Assembly (NCBI RefSeq): GCF_003719335.1
Contig: NZ_RIAS01000002.1
Span: 558,001 to 622,000, forward strand
DNA from: Paenibacillus amylolyticus
GTDB taxonomy: Bacteria > Bacillota > Bacilli > Paenibacillales > Paenibacillaceae
Direction: 5' to 3'
Length of the DNA: 64,000 nt
Position numbers and translations under genes: made by a program. Shown here piece after piece: positions 34,067-44,249 of this stretch (its first letter is position 1; the number at the start of each line of letters is the position of its first letter). A model generated the notes under the pieces. The model saw only the letters and a list, made by a program, of their open reading frames with translations. It did not search any database and had not been told where the DNA came from.

Positions 34067-34534
34067 TTATTTCATCAAATGGCGATAGGGAGTATAGTCG
34101 ATTTTATTTTTCTCCAAAAATTTCACCAGAAATTTGTTGTCCCGTTTTGGTGTCGCAATGATGTAACCTTTAATGCAATGATCTCTCGACACTTCGGTTG
34201 CATGATCTTCCACGGCAATTTTACCAATCTCGGCAGCAATGGAATGTTTGGCAATGTCGCGAAATGGTCCGGGAACAGGCTCAACCAGTTGATCCAAAAA
34301 AGCTTTGGCTTCATCCGTCCACAAGTGGCGGCTTGTCTCCACCCAGTAGTTCTGCCAATCCAGCTTGGACTTGCCGTCTGCCTTGGGCAGCACCTTAAGG
34401 AACTTGCGCATCATGAAAAATCCACCAATGCACATGCTGCCAAGCAGCACAAGCGTCCAGAAAGCAATCGTATTCATAAACCAGTTGCTGGGAGAATTGC
34501 TCGTTAGAAGCTGGACGTAGGTATTATAAATCAT
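34067..34534 (-). CDS. DUF2621 family membrane protein
   Basis: A 155-aa protein with one N-terminal helix (FMNTIAFWTLVLLGSMCIGG) and a soluble domain with DEAKAFLDQLVEPVPGPFRD and AAEIGKIAVEDHATEVSRDHCIKGYI, the DUF2621 pattern. Such domains resemble the helical core of light-independent protochlorophyllide reductase C-termini; role in Firmicutes is unknown. GAGGTGATTTCGCA precedes the ATG. It is divergent from nfo. Confidence 0.85.
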   Translation of the reverse strand: MIYNTYVQLLTSNSPSNWFMNTIAFWTLVLLGSMCIGGFFMMRKFLKVLPKADGKSKLDWQNYWVETSRHLWTDEAKAFLDQLVEPVPGPFRDIAKHSIAAEIGKIAVEDHATEVSRDHCIKGYIIATPKRDNKFLVKFLEKNKIDYTPYRHLMK

Positions 34535-34700
34535 TGCGAAATCACCTCGGTTTATTGATTTTCACGCCCTGATGAATAGGCGTCCATGTTCCGTAATATG
34601 CTGTCAAAAATAGCCTCTCATTCGAATTATATCGCATTTCTAGATTTATTTCGATAATCGCGTTATGATAGTGGATAATTCAGAAAAAGGGGGATCAATG

Positions 34701-35807
34701 ATGCTGAAAATCGGCTCCCATGTGTCCTTTTCGGACAAGGGATTATTGAGTGCAACGAAGGAAGCGTCCTCGTACGGTTCCAGTTCGTTTATGATATATA
34801 CGGGTGCACCGCAGAACACACGCCGCAAGCCAATTGAATCAATGTTTATTGAGGAAGGCAAGCTTGCCATGCAGGCAGGCGGATTTGAGGAAATTGTTGT
34901 GCATGCTCCTTATATCATTAATCTGGGCTCTTACAAGGACAGCACATATGGACTGGCTGTGGACTTCCTGCAGGAGGAAATTCGCCGTACTCACGCCATT
35001 GGTGTGAAAAACATCGTATTGCACCCTGGTGCATTTACGGACAAGGATGCTCATTATGGTATCGAACGTATTGCGCAAGGCTTGAATGAAGTGCTCGATG
35101 GCATTCAGGAAACCGATGTGAATATTGCGCTGGAGACGATGGCCGGTAAAGGAACCGAGATGGGGCGCAGCTTCGAGGAACTTGCACAGATTATTGAGAA
35201 AGTAAAACATAACGAACGACTGACCGTGTGTATGGATACATGCCACATTCATGATGCGGGTTATGATATCGTCAACGATCTGGATGGTGTATTGGATCAA
35301 TTTGATCGCACGGTTGGACTTGACCGAATTGCTGTAATGCACATTAACGATAGTAAAAATGCTGCCGGTGCACGCAAAGACCGTCATACACCGATTGGGT
35401 CGGGCTGGATTGGATTTGAAGCGATCAACCGCATTGTAAACCATGAAAAACTGAATAATCGTCCATTCATTCTGGAAACGCCGTGGATTGGTAAAGATGC
35501 CAAAACCCAGCGGCCAATGTATGAAATTGAAATTGCATTGCTGCGAGGAGATGTGGAAGGCCGTTTCGGTCAGGAGTTCCTGAGTGAAGTCGAGCAACTG
35601 CAACATTTCTTCAAAGGTAAGGAAGTGAATTCCCGTGCTTATGTACTTGATGTATGGACACTGCTCAAAAATGATGCCAAAGCCAAAAAAGCTGATCCGC
35701 GTGAACCGCTGGAACGCTTGTATGACATGGTAACAGAGGCGGCATTGTTCCCGCATTTGAATGAAGAACAAATCAATCATCGCTTGATAGCTTGGCTTGC
35801 AGGGTAA
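34701..35807 (+). CDS. nfo: Endonuclease IV (Nfo) with C-terminal extension
   Basis: A 368-aa AP endonuclease. Residues ~1-285 carry all metal-site motifs: [53 protein letters not shown] and FILETPW. It nicks abasic sites in base excision repair. The extra ~85 residues ([20 protein letters not shown]... ending [10 protein letters not shown]) are not part of the common 280-300 aa form. ATG 34701 follows GGGGGA by seven bases. Confidence 0.93.
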   Translation: MLKIGSHVSFSDKGLLSATKEASSYGSSSFMIYTGAPQNTRRKPIESMFIEEGKLAMQAGGFEEIVVHAPYIINLGSYKDSTYGLAVDFLQEEIRRTHAIGVKNIVLHPGAFTDKDAHYGIERIAQGLNEVLDGIQETDVNIALETMAGKGTEMGRSFEELAQIIEKVKHNERLTVCMDTCHIHDAGYDIVNDLDGVLDQFDRTVGLDRIAVMHINDSKNAAGARKDRHTPIGSGWIGFEAINRIVNHEKLNNRPFILETPWIGKDAKTQRPMYEIEIALLRGDVEGRFGQEFLSEVEQLQHFFKGKEVNSRAYVLDVWTLLKNDAKAKKADPREPLERLYDMVTEAALFPHLNEEQINHRLIAWLAG

Positions 35808-35874
35808 TCCCTGCAAGTCTTGCCTGATATACTTCACGTATGTCTTGTCTAATTGAAGGAGGAAGATTAACCCG

Positions 35875-36768
35875 ATGGAGATTCACGCAAAACAAATACG
35901 ACCTGATGATCAAAACCGCGCCAATCGAGCGCGTATGCTTATTTCCTGTCCGGATGGACCGGGAATTGTAGCAGCGGTATCACATTTTTTGCATCAGCAT
36001 GGTGCCAACATTGTACAGTCTGACCAGTATACGATGGACCCGTCAGGCGGTATGTTTTTTATGCGGATCGAGTTCGATCTTCCGCAACTGGAGAGTAACT
36101 TGGCGAAGCTGGAAGCGGATTTTGCCGATGTGGCGGCACGTTTCGAGATGGAGTGGTCTCTTTCCGCGGTTAGCCGCAAAAAAAGGTTGGCTATTTTTGT
36201 ATCCAAAGAAGATCACTGTCTGGTAGAGTTGCTCTGGCAATGGCAGGCTGGCGATCTTGATGCGGACATCGCGCTTGTGGTCAGCAACCATTTGGATATG
36301 AAAAACTATGTGGAATCGTTCGGCATCCCATATCACCATATTCCGGTTACAGCCGATACGAAAAAAGAAGCAGAGCAGCGTCAGCTGGAAGTGATCGGCA
36401 ACGATGTGGATGTGATTATTCTCGCTCGTTATATGCAGATTATCTCTCCAACGTTTATTGAACATTACCGTAACCGTATTATCAACATTCATCACTCGTT
36501 CTTGCCAGCCTTTGTTGGAGGTAAGCCATACGCTCAGGCCTATAACCGTGGTGTTAAAATCATTGGCGCAACGGCGCATTATGTTACGGAAGAGCTGGAT
36601 GGCGGACCAATTATTGAACAGGACGTTCAGCGTGTAAGCCATGGAGATAATGTGACTGAATTAAAACGCATTGGACGTACCATTGAGCGTGTTGTGCTTG
36701 CGCGGGCTGTAAAATGGCATGTGGAAGACCGTGTTCTTGTACACGAAAATAAAACAGTCGTATTTTAA
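35875..36768 (+). CDS. purU: Formyltetrahydrofolate deformylase
   Basis: A 297-aa PurU: N-terminal ACT domain (RMLISCPDGPGIVAAVSHFL) and a C-terminal formyl-transferase-like domain with the catalytic Asn-His-Asp pattern in IINIHHSFLPAFVGGKPYAQ and GATAHYVTEELDGGPII. It releases formate from 10-formyl-THF, feeding purine synthesis. RBS AAGGAGGAAGATTAACCCG. It follows nfo by 67 bases. Confidence 0.95.
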   Translation: MEIHAKQIRPDDQNRANRARMLISCPDGPGIVAAVSHFLHQHGANIVQSDQYTMDPSGGMFFMRIEFDLPQLESNLAKLEADFADVAARFEMEWSLSAVSRKKRLAIFVSKEDHCLVELLWQWQAGDLDADIALVVSNHLDMKNYVESFGIPYHHIPVTADTKKEAEQRQLEVIGNDVDVIILARYMQIISPTFIEHYRNRIINIHHSFLPAFVGGKPYAQAYNRGVKIIGATAHYVTEELDGGPIIEQDVQRVSHGDNVTELKRIGRTIERVVLARAVKWHVEDRVLVHENKTVVF

Positions 36769-36863
36769 GTCTAAGTTTACGCTTTAATACTGCGCAAGGT
36801 TGATCCGTAACCTCATAAGAGAGTTACTCGGTAACCGTTTAGACTTCGATGCACCATAAAGCC

Positions 36864-36904
36864 GAGCGGCTCCAGTTCAATAATGAACTGCGTGCCGCTT
36901 TTTG
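36864..36904. terminator. Terminator overlapping the end of a coding region
   Basis: GAGCGGC and CAGTTCA pair with TGAACTG and GCCGCT around a four-base loop, then T5 on the plus strand. On the minus strand the same hairpin contains the last codons and stop of the gene at 36877. It ends purU on one side and that gene on the other. Confidence 0.85.
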
Positions 36905-37356
36905 GCGTGCAAGTATTTTCCGCACAGACCTAGCAAAGCGCCAAAGAGAAGGTGGCCAATGACCCAATAGAAAATGGCACCAGCGTCATTCAGATCGGGC
37001 ACACGTGAGGATAACGGAGACAAAGGGAGATAGAGCAGGGAAGAGGCGGCGCCGAGAAATATTCCGCTGCTGACTGGACGGCCTGTACGTCTGACCCACC
37101 AGATGTAGAAAATCCCGATGACAACAGATACAGCCAGGTGTAAGGAGAATTCGATCCATTCGGGCAACCGCGGAGGAAGCCCTGGTACAAAATCAACGTT
37201 CAGTAGCAGGGTGTACACTTTTTCGCCAGTTAATGTCTGAACCACTTTTAGAAATAGTCCTAGAAAAATGCCACTAACGATTCCGGTTATGATCCCCGAA
37301 AACCAGGGTAATGATAATTTTAACGAATTAGACGGGTGTCGCGTTTGATCTGGCAT
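36877..37356 (-). CDS. Four-helix membrane protein, YqhR-like
   Basis: A 159-aa protein with four hydrophobic segments: GIITGIVSGIFLGLFLKVV, FSLHLAVSVVIGIFYIWWV, SSGIFLGAASSLLYLPL and IFYWVIGHLLFGALLGL. This resembles YqhR-type proteins of Bacillus in length and layout; the family match is a guess. AGGAGGGC is upstream of ATG 37356. The last four codons and stop lie in a terminator hairpin. Confidence 0.7.
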   Translation of the reverse strand: MPDQTRHPSNSLKLSLPWFSGIITGIVSGIFLGLFLKVVQTLTGEKVYTLLLNVDFVPGLPPRLPEWIEFSLHLAVSVVIGIFYIWWVRRTGRPVSSGIFLGAASSLLYLPLSPLSSRVPDLNDAGAIFYWVIGHLLFGALLGLCGKYLHAKKRHAVHY

Positions 37357-37887
37357 TTCAAGCCCTCCTTGGGTATGAAGCGTATCTAATTGAAAAATAA
37401 ACCGTTAACCGTATGCTCGAATCGAGAGGCGCTGATCAGCACAAGCCGATTTTCACGTTAATCTCTAAAATGTGTATGGTTTTCGGCTTAAAGGTTATAC
37501 TTCATCCGATGGACTAGGGCGTATCTTAAAACCGACTGAATTGCATCTTTTACCGCCTTTTCGCCCCCTGCTGCGTCACTTTCCCTTGACGTGCCCCGGC
37601 ACGCCTGCGGTAAACTTCCTGGCTTGGAACGAAAATTTGGCAAAATCTGCTTCCTTCAGCGTTTTCAGACACACCCTAGCAATGTTTAATCAGGATCACC
37701 TGAATTTTCCGTAACTTTCTAAAAGAAGGTTATGGAAAAGCTTCACGGCAAGTGATACAATACAAAAGTGAATAAGTCAAAATGAAACATTCAAGCGGAT
37801 TCACTTATTGTTTATGCGGTTTGCTTGTATGATGAGAGGGACTCGCTTGCGCACCCGACTTATCTAAAGACATGAGGAGGACAAACC
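37357..37887. other. Intergenic region upstream of tkt
   Basis: This 531-base region contains a MITE-like element (37514-37679) with imperfect terminal inverted repeats and a probable tkt upstream region to its right. No gene is supported. Confidence 0.6.
37514..37679. mobile_element. MITE-like element with terminal inverted repeats
   Basis: CTAGGGCGTATCTTAAAAC at the left is the inverted counterpart of GTTTTCAGACACACCCTAG at the right (15 of 19 positions). The centre has a GTGCC/GGCAC hairpin. No transposase is encoded. The 166-bp size and ends fit a non-autonomous element; CTAG may be target or terminus. Confidence 0.65.
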
Positions 37888-39930
37888 ATGACTGACAAGA
37901 ACGAAGCGATTCAAAAGGACGAGAACACCACAATCGACAACCTGTCGATTACAACCGTACGTACTTTGGCGATTGATGCAATTGAGAAGGCAAATTCCGG
38001 GCACCCGGGTATGCCGATGGGCTCCGCTCCGATGGGGTACCAGCTTTTTGCAAAAACGATGACTCATAACCCGGACCACCCGACTTGGATTAACCGGGAC
38101 CGCTTTGTGCTGTCCGCAGGACATGGCTCCATGTTGCTGTACAGCTTGCTGCACCTGAGCGGCTACGATCTTCCTATGGAAGAATTGAAACAATTCCGTC
38201 AATGGGGAAGCAAAACTCCGGGTCACCCGGAATTCGGACATACAGCTGGTGTTGATGCAACTACCGGACCACTGGGTCAAGGTATTGCGATGGCAGTTGG
38301 TATGGCCATGGCTGAAGCTCAGCTGGGCGCAACTTATAACAAAGATCAATTCAACGTTGTTGATCACTACACATATGCAATCTGTGGTGATGGTGACCTG
38401 ATGGAAGGCGTATCTCATGAATCTGCTTCCCTGGCTGGACGTCTCGGCCTTGGCAAACTGATCATGCTGTTCGATTCCAACGACATCACGCTGGATGGCA
38501 AACTTGACCTGTCTTCTTCCGAAAGCATCGCTAAACGCTTTGATGCGTATGGCTGGCAAGTGCTGCGCGTTGAAGATGGTAATGATCTGCCTGCAATTGA
38601 AAAAGCAATCAAAGAAGGTCAAGCAGACACAGCACGTCCTACATTGATCGAAGTGAAAACCGTAATTGGTTATGGTAGCCCGAACAAACAAGGTAAAGGC
38701 GGCCACGGCGGTACTCACGGATCTCCACTGGGTGCAGAAGAAGCTAAACTGACTAAAGAATATTATAAATGGGTATACGAAGAAAACTTCCACGTACCGG
38801 CTGAAGTACGCGATCACTTTGCTCAAGTCAAAGAAAAAGGTATCGCTGCAAATAAAGCTTGGGACGAGCAATTTGCGGAGTACAAAAAAGCATACCCTGA
38901 ACTGGCTGCTCAGTTCGAAACAGCAATTAACGGCGACCTTCCAGAAGGTTGGGATCGTGATCTGCCTAAATATGCAGCAACGGACAAAGCATTGTCTACG
39001 CGTGTAGCTTCCGGTAACGCTCTGAACGGTCTTGCACATAATGTGCCTCATCTGACAGGTGGTTCCGCTGACTTGGAAAGCTCCACAATGACTCACCTGA
39101 ACAACTTGACTAACTTTACTCCAGAAGACTATTCTGGCCGTAACATCTACTTCGGTATCCGTGAATTCGGTATGGCTGGTGCGATGAACGGTATGGCATT
39201 GCACAGCGGTGTGAAAGTATTCGGCGGTACGTTCTTCGTATTTACCGACTACCTGCGTCCTGCTGTTCGTCTGGCTGCACTGATGAGCCTGCCAGTCACG
39301 TATGTCCTGACTCACGATAGTATCGCTGTTGGTGAAGATGGTCCTACGCATGAACCGATTGAGCAATTGGCTTCCCTGCGTATCATCCCGAACCTGACGG
39401 TAATTCGTCCAGCTGACGGTAACGAAACTTCTGCAGCTTGGGCTTACGCGCTGGAGAACAAGAGCAACCCGGTTGCCCTGGTTCTGACTCGTCAAAACTT
39501 GCCGATCCTCGAAGGAACTGTAGAAGGTGCACGTGAGAACTTGAAACGTGGTGCTTATGTGGTATCCGACGCTAAAGACGGCAAAGCGGTAGCACAAATC
39601 ATTGCTACAGGTTCTGAAGTACAGCTGGCGGTTAAAGCTCAAGCTGCACTTGCTGAGCAAGGGATTCAAGTTCGCGTAATCAGCATGCCTAGCTGGGATC
39701 TGTTCGAGAAACAAGACAAAGCTTACAAAGAGTCTGTTCTTCTTCCAGATGTTAAAGCACGTCTGGCGATCGAAATGGCTCACCCAATGGGCTGGGAAAA
39801 ATATGTCGGAGATCAAGGTGACATTCTCGGAATTAGCACATTCGGTGCTTCCGCGCCTGGCGACCGTGTAATCCAAGAGTATGGTTTTACTGTGGATAAC
39901 GTAGTTAGCCGCGTAAAAGCATTGCTGTAA
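37888..39930 (+). CDS. tkt: Transketolase
   Basis: A 680-aa ThDP enzyme of the pentose phosphate pathway. The ThDP/Mg motif is [20 protein letters not shown] (~162-185), with SNDITLDG; the Pyr domain holds [20 protein letters not shown] and [20 protein letters not shown]; early residues carry [17 protein letters not shown]. Codon use looks strongly biased toward highly expressed genes. RBS ATGAGGAGG lies nine bases before the ATG. Confidence 0.98.
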   Translation: MTDKNEAIQKDENTTIDNLSITTVRTLAIDAIEKANSGHPGMPMGSAPMGYQLFAKTMTHNPDHPTWINRDRFVLSAGHGSMLLYSLLHLSGYDLPMEELKQFRQWGSKTPGHPEFGHTAGVDATTGPLGQGIAMAVGMAMAEAQLGATYNKDQFNVVDHYTYAICGDGDLMEGVSHESASLAGRLGLGKLIMLFDSNDITLDGKLDLSSSESIAKRFDAYGWQVLRVEDGNDLPAIEKAIKEGQADTARPTLIEVKTVIGYGSPNKQGKGGHGGTHGSPLGAEEAKLTKEYYKWVYEENFHVPAEVRDHFAQVKEKGIAANKAWDEQFAEYKKAYPELAAQFETAINGDLPEGWDRDLPKYAATDKALSTRVASGNALNGLAHNVPHLTGGSADLESSTMTHLNNLTNFTPEDYSGRNIYFGIREFGMAGAMNGMALHSGVKVFGGTFFVFTDYLRPAVRLAALMSLPVTYVLTHDSIAVGEDGPTHEPIEQLASLRIIPNLTVIRPADGNETSAAWAYALENKSNPVALVLTRQNLPILEGTVEGARENLKRGAYVVSDAKDGKAVAQIIATGSEVQLAVKAQAALAEQGIQVRVISMPSWDLFEKQDKAYKESVLLPDVKARLAIEMAHPMGWEKYVGDQGDILGISTFGASAPGDRVIQEYGFTVDNVVSRVKALL

Positions 39931-39953
39931 TAAAAACTTTATACTTTAACCGT

Positions 39954-39997
39954 CTGTCATGGGCCGAACGTCTTCCGGCGCTTCTGGCTCATGACAG
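39954..39997 (+). terminator. Terminator after tkt
   Basis: CTGTCATGGGCC pairs with GGCTCATGACAG (one mismatch) around a ~20-base loop, followed by a short T-rich run. Confidence 0.75.
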
Positions 39998-40084
39998 TTG
40001 TTATTTCCGCAGAGTCAAGGGCGGCATGGCTGCCCTGATCTGTGTTGCCTTTTGTTTTCATTAACTTCAGGGGAGCGGGTACGC

Positions 40085-40402
40085 ATGTCACAATTCGATC
40101 AAGTCAGTGTAGTGAAAAAGGCCAACATTTATTATGATGGTCAGGTAACCAGTAGAACGGTTATTTTGGGGGATGGCAGCAAAGTGACGCTGGGCATCAT
40201 GCTTCCAGGTAACTATGAGTTCGGCACAGGTTCCCGCGAAATTATGGAGATTCTGTCCGGCGATCTGAGAGTATTGCTTCCTGGTGAAGAAGAGTGGCAA
40301 GAGATTCAAGGCCAAGCGACATTCCACGTGCCTGCTGAATCCAAATTTAAACTGGAGATACGCAGCGTTACCGACTACGTCTGCTCGTACCCGGCGGAAT
40401 AA
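40085..40402 (+). CDS. ppnP: Pyrimidine/purine nucleoside phosphorylase PpnP
   Basis: A 105-aa cupin (UPF0345/PpnP): TVILGDGSKVTLGIMLPGNY, then FGTGSREIMEILSGDLRVLL and FHVPAESKFKLEI. The family cleaves several nucleosides with phosphate. GGGGAGCGGG lies upstream. It sits between tkt and pgi, consistent with sugar-phosphate salvage, but has its own terminator. Confidence 0.92.
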   Translation: MSQFDQVSVVKKANIYYDGQVTSRTVILGDGSKVTLGIMLPGNYEFGTGSREIMEILSGDLRVLLPGEEEWQEIQGQATFHVPAESKFKLEIRSVTDYVCSYPAE

Positions 40403-40405
40403 CAC

Positions 40406-40454
40406 AAGAAGGGGAACTCGAACCGCAGTGTTGCGGATTCGATTTGCCCTTTTT
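40406..40454 (+). terminator. Terminator of ppnP
   Basis: AAGGG..CGAACCGCA pairs with TGCGGATTCG..CCCTT around a GTGT loop, followed by T5. Confidence 0.8.
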
Positions 40455-40584
40455 GCTTCTTGATTGTTAACAGCCAAGTTCATGCGTAAGCTTGTCAGCA
40501 GGGTGGATTTGAAGTATCCTTAGGACAAGTTGTTTAACATGGAAAACGGAATTATTATACCGATATCAGGAGGTTTTTGAGATC

Positions 40585-41940
40585 ATGGCAAAAAAAGTGA
40601 CATTTGACTATAGTACAGCTTTGCAATTTGTAAACCAGCACGAAGTAGACTATTTCGCTGAACCGATCCGTTTGGCTCACGAGCAACTTCATAACGGTAC
40701 AGGAACAGGTTCCGACTATCTCGGATGGATCGACCTTCCGACAGCATACGACAAAGAAGAATTTGCCCGCATTCAAAAAGCCGCAGCTAAAATCCAAAGT
40801 GATTCCGAAGTGCTGATCGTGATTGGTATTGGTGGATCATACCTGGGAGCACGCGCAGCGATCGAAATGCTGACACATTCTTTCTACAACAACTTGCCGA
40901 AGGACAAACGCAAAACTCCTGAGATTTATTTTGCTGGTAACAACATCAGCTCCACGTATGTGACACATTTGCTGGATCTGGTAGAAGGTAAAGACTTCTC
41001 CGTGAACGTTATCTCTAAATCGGGTACAACAACTGAACCAGCGATTGCTTTCCGTATTTTCCGTGCAGCTCTGGAGAAAAAATACGGGAAAGAGGAAGCT
41101 CGCAAACGCATCTACGCAACAACAGATAAAGAGCGCGGAGCGCTCAAAAAGCTGGCAAATGAAGAAGGTTATGAATCCTTCATCATCCCGGATGACGTAG
41201 GCGGACGTTATTCCGTACTCACAGCCGTAGGTTTGTTGCCAATCGCAACAGCGGGCATCAACATCGAAGAAATGATGCAAGGCGCAGCTGACGCTTCCAA
41301 AGAGTACAGCAATCCGAATGTAGCGGAGAACGAAGCGTATCAATATGCAGCCGTTCGTAACGCATTGTATCGCAAAGGCAAAGGCACAGAGATTCTGGTG
41401 AACTACGAGCCGTCCTTGCACTTCGTATCCGAGTGGTGGAAACAGCTCTTTGGTGAAAGCGAAGGTAAAGACTACAAGGGGATCTATCCTGCATCGGTGG
41501 ATTTCTCCACAGACTTGCACTCTATGGGCCAATTCATTCAGGAAGGTAGCCGGAACATCTTCGAAACCGTTATTCAAGTCGCTGAAGTATCCGAGCACAT
41601 TTCCATTGAAGCTGATGCAGACGACCTGGACGGTTTGAATTTCCTGGAAGGCAAAACGATGGATTTCGTCAATAAAAAAGCATTCCAAGGAACGTTGCTT
41701 GCACATACAGATGGCCAAGTTCCAAATCTGATTGTGAACATTCCAGATATGACTCCATATTCGTTTGGATATCTGGTATACTTCTTTGAAAAAGCATGCG
41801 GCATTAGCGGATATTTGCTGGGTGTGAATCCATTTGACCAACCGGGTGTGGAAGCATACAAGAAAAACATGTTCGCATTGCTGGGCAAACCAGGCTTTGA
41901 AGAAGAGAAAGCAGCGCTCGAAGCGAGACTTTCTGAATAA
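40585..41940 (+). CDS. pgi: Glucose-6-phosphate isomerase
   Basis: A 451-aa PGI. It has [18 protein letters not shown] near residue 75, [18 protein letters not shown] (SIS phosphate-binding), [20 protein letters not shown] and [20 protein letters not shown]. It interconverts glucose-6-P and fructose-6-P. The length is typical of Bacillus-type PGI. AGGAGG precedes ATG 40585. Codon bias indicates strong expression. Confidence 0.98.
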   Translation: MAKKVTFDYSTALQFVNQHEVDYFAEPIRLAHEQLHNGTGTGSDYLGWIDLPTAYDKEEFARIQKAAAKIQSDSEVLIVIGIGGSYLGARAAIEMLTHSFYNNLPKDKRKTPEIYFAGNNISSTYVTHLLDLVEGKDFSVNVISKSGTTTEPAIAFRIFRAALEKKYGKEEARKRIYATTDKERGALKKLANEEGYESFIIPDDVGGRYSVLTAVGLLPIATAGINIEEMMQGAADASKEYSNPNVAENEAYQYAAVRNALYRKGKGTEILVNYEPSLHFVSEWWKQLFGESEGKDYKGIYPASVDFSTDLHSMGQFIQEGSRNIFETVIQVAEVSEHISIEADADDLDGLNFLEGKTMDFVNKKAFQGTLLAHTDGQVPNLIVNIPDMTPYSFGYLVYFFEKACGISGYLLGVNPFDQPGVEAYKKNMFALLGKPGFEEEKAALEARLSE

Positions 41941-42036
41941 TTCACGGCTCCGCTCATATAGTTAAATAAAGATTGTTAAGTCCATCCGGGAATGCGAGCT
42001 TTTGCAGGGTATCGTTTCCCGGATGTCATTAACCAA

Positions 42037-42073
42037 GGCAGTTCATCCGCAATATGCGGGGAACTGCTTTCTT
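42037..42073 (+). terminator. Terminator-like hairpin after pgi
   Basis: GCAGTTC and CCGCA pair with GCGG and GAACTGC, then TTTC. An additional larger hairpin (CATCCGGGAA/TTCCCGGATG) lies at 41982-42026. Confidence 0.6.
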
Positions 42074-42108
42074 GTAAAATGGATGATTTACGGAAAGTTG
42101 GATTAAAA

Positions 42109-42741
42109 ATGATGGAACGTTATCGAACAGTTCGAGGATCGGGCCAACTGGAAATTGTGATCAAAAAATCACGGTTTATCGGTCATATCATGCCGGTCAC
42201 AACTGAGGAGGAAGCCATTGCTTTTATTGATGATATCAAGAAAAAACATTGGAATGCGACACATAACTGCTCAGCATACATGATTGGCGAGCGGGATGAG
42301 ATTCAGAAGCAGTCTGATGACGGGGAACCGAGCGGTACAGCGGGTAAACCTATTCTTGAGGTGATCAAGAATCAGCAATTGAAGAATGTAGCGATTGTCG
42401 TTACACGATACTTCGGGGGAATCATGCTTGGCGCTGGAGGACTTATTCGTGCGTATACAGACGGAGCTGTCGCAGCAATTGAAGCAGGAAAAGTTATTAC
42501 CAAAGTGCTGCATCGAGAAGTATTTGTAGAACTGGATTATACGTGGCTTGGGAAAGTGGAAAATGAGTTAAGAGGCCGGGAAGTGCGTACAGGTGAAACG
42601 GCTTTCACCGATAAGGTTACGTTAACGTGTCTTCCGCCGGATAGTGAAACCGAGGCATTTATTGCCTGGATTACGGATTTGACGCAAGGACAATCCCGGA
42701 TCACGGAGGGACAGCGGCTTTATTTTATTGAAGGGGAATAA
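42109..42741 (+). CDS. YigZ/IMPACT family protein
   Basis: A 210-aa UPF0029 protein: RTVRGSGQLEIVIKKSRFIG, HNCSAYMIGERDEIQKQSDD, and GEPSGTAGKPILEVI with VVTRYFGGIMLGAGGLIRAY, the IMPACT signature. The C-terminal DUF1949 domain follows. The family is linked to translation control in eukaryotes and RNA-associated in bacteria; function is uncertain. ATG 42109 is chosen by homology of the N-terminus; the ribosome-binding site is weak (GGAAAG). It is followed after five bases by a TetR gene. Confidence 0.92.
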   Translation: MMERYRTVRGSGQLEIVIKKSRFIGHIMPVTTEEEAIAFIDDIKKKHWNATHNCSAYMIGERDEIQKQSDDGEPSGTAGKPILEVIKNQQLKNVAIVVTRYFGGIMLGAGGLIRAYTDGAVAAIEAGKVITKVLHREVFVELDYTWLGKVENELRGREVRTGETAFTDKVTLTCLPPDSETEAFIAWITDLTQGQSRITEGQRLYFIEGE

Positions 42742-42746
42742 AATAT

Positions 42747-43349
42747 ATGGCTAGAAGAGCAGTCGAACAGGAGTTGTCGAGGGAGCGGATACTGGAGGCG
42801 GCGAGGCATCTTTTTATTACCAAAGGATACCGCGCCATTTCGATGCGAAGCATCGGCCAGCATCTAGGCTATAGTCATGGGTCGCTGTATTATCATTTTA
42901 AGGAAAAAGCAGAGTTGTTCTATGCGATCGTGGTAGAGGATTTCAACCATCTGGGACACCTACTGTTGCAAGCCATGGTCAGGCCGGTTGCAGGCGGCGT
43001 GAACAAAGTTGAGCATATTTTGATGGAGTTTATTCGATTTGGTCTGGAAAATCCATATCAATACGAGATTATGTTTATGATTCGAGACGAGGAGTTATTG
43101 TCCTATTGTCGTACGGAGCAGGGGCGTTGTTTCGAACTGTTTGCGTCGATCATTCGGCAGTATATGAAGGAAGAGGGCTGTGCCGAAGAGGATATTGAGC
43201 ATGTGCCGCGTACTTTGTTTCTGGCTATGCACGGATTCATATCTTATTATATTCAAGACCGTTTGACGTTTGCGGAGATCGAATCCTCTGCATTGTCTCA
43301 TGTGAAAGTATTGTGCCGTAATTTGGGTCAGCAGCCTGGCGTGCAATAA
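42747..43349 (+). CDS. TetR/AcrR family regulator
   Basis: A 200-aa regulator with TetR helix-turn-helix ILEAARHLFITKGYRAISMR and YSHGSLYYHFKEKAELFYA. The C-terminal ligand domain includes FELFASIIRQYMKEEGC. It starts five bases after yigZ, so the two are co-transcribed; GAAGGGG is the ribosome-binding site. Target unknown. Confidence 0.92.
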   Translation: MARRAVEQELSRERILEAARHLFITKGYRAISMRSIGQHLGYSHGSLYYHFKEKAELFYAIVVEDFNHLGHLLLQAMVRPVAGGVNKVEHILMEFIRFGLENPYQYEIMFMIRDEELLSYCRTEQGRCFELFASIIRQYMKEEGCAEEDIEHVPRTLFLAMHGFISYYIQDRLTFAEIESSALSHVKVLCRNLGQQPGVQ

Positions 43350-43457
43350 TTGCCGCTTTTGCTTGTCCTCATACTTCAAGGCGGTGATTGATCATAACGT
43401 TAACTCTTTATTACGTTATCATGCGAAAGATAATATCTGTACACGCTGAAGACGACG

Positions 43458-43498
43458 ACAGGCGTTCCTGAACCCAGTAAAGGGTGGAACGCCTGTTT
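43458..43498. terminator. Terminator between TetR and yjbQ
   Basis: ACAGGCGTTCC pairs with GGAACGCCTGT, with inner ACCC/GGGT. It can serve both convergent genes; T tract on the plus strand is short. Confidence 0.75.
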
Positions 43499-43523
43499 AT
43501 GTTTGTCTTTTTTGAGATGAAAC

Positions 43524-43925
43524 TTAACCTTCCATAATTTTGATGAAATACTCCCGATGACGTGGCCCATCAAATTCACAAAAATAGATCCCTTGCCAGC
43601 GTCCCAAGAGTAGTCTGCCTTCATGCAGGATGACAGTCTGTGACGGACCGGTAGTTATTGATTTGAGGTGAGAGGCCGTATTGCCCTCGGCATGACGATA
43701 CTGAGGGTGCTCCCAGGGGTACACCTCATCGAGACGTAACAAGACGTCATGTTTAACATCGGGGTCCGCATTTTCATTAATGGCAATCCCTGCCGTTGTA
43801 TGGGGGCAATAAATAAGCACGGTGCCATTCCGGATGCCACTACTTTGTACAACCTGCTCAACATCCCGTGTGATCTCCTTCATTTCATCTCTTGCAAATG
43901 TTGATATGCTTTTCGTATATAACAT
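43524..43925 (-). CDS. YjbQ/UPF0047 family protein
   Basis: A 133-aa protein of the family annotated as secondary thiamine-phosphate synthase: VLIYCPHTTAGIAINENADP, HAEGNTASHLKSITTGPSQT and LGRWQGIYFCEFDGPR with conserved His and Glu for metal binding. Activity in vivo is uncertain. AAGGAGTG lies about seven bases before ATG 43925. Confidence 0.93.
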   Translation of the reverse strand: MLYTKSISTFARDEMKEITRDVEQVVQSSGIRNGTVLIYCPHTTAGIAINENADPDVKHDVLLRLDEVYPWEHPQYRHAEGNTASHLKSITTGPSQTVILHEGRLLLGRWQGIYFCEFDGPRHREYFIKIMEG

Positions 43926-44249
43926 AATTAATCACTCCTTCACGTAGTAATGTCTTTCCTGAATTTTAACTCTTTAGATTGTACCTTAACCACCCGAGGC
44001 TAAACAAACCGCACGGATAACATGTATACATAAATGTTTGATCTCAAGTATTGAACGAAATTGCGTCAATCTAATGTACTAAATTCGTTTATGAAAATGG
44101 GGAGATTCGTTTAAACAGAGCATCAAATAGTTCGAATAAAAGCATTGACGATCAGCACTGCAAACTGGTAAAGTATCAGATAAGCAAAAACCAAGTAGAC
44201 TAATGGGAATAATAATAAAGTAAACTTATCCAAATCAGGGGAATATCGC
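43926..44249. other. Leader region of the sulfate transporter operon
   Basis: This 324-base region contains TTGACG at 44155 but no good -10 at the right spacing. It ends at a short reading frame that abuts cysT. No known riboswitch motif is seen. Confidence 0.45.

Noticed and set aside
34839..35837. Minus-strand 332-codon frame across nfo
   Set aside because: Antisense shadow of a conserved gene, no domain, no start signals.
37864..39876. Minus-strand open frame of 670 codons across tkt
   Set aside because: It runs antisense to a strongly codon-biased transketolase gene; its composition (Cys, Phe and His-rich) and lack of a ribosome-binding site show it is a shadow of the codon pattern.
40837..41841. 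Minus-strand 334-codon frame across pgi
   Set aside because: Antisense shadow of a highly biased gene.
43926..44249. SAM or other sulfur riboswitch before cysT
   Set aside because: No S-box signature or terminator/antiterminator pair is visible; only a weak promoter and the short leader frame.
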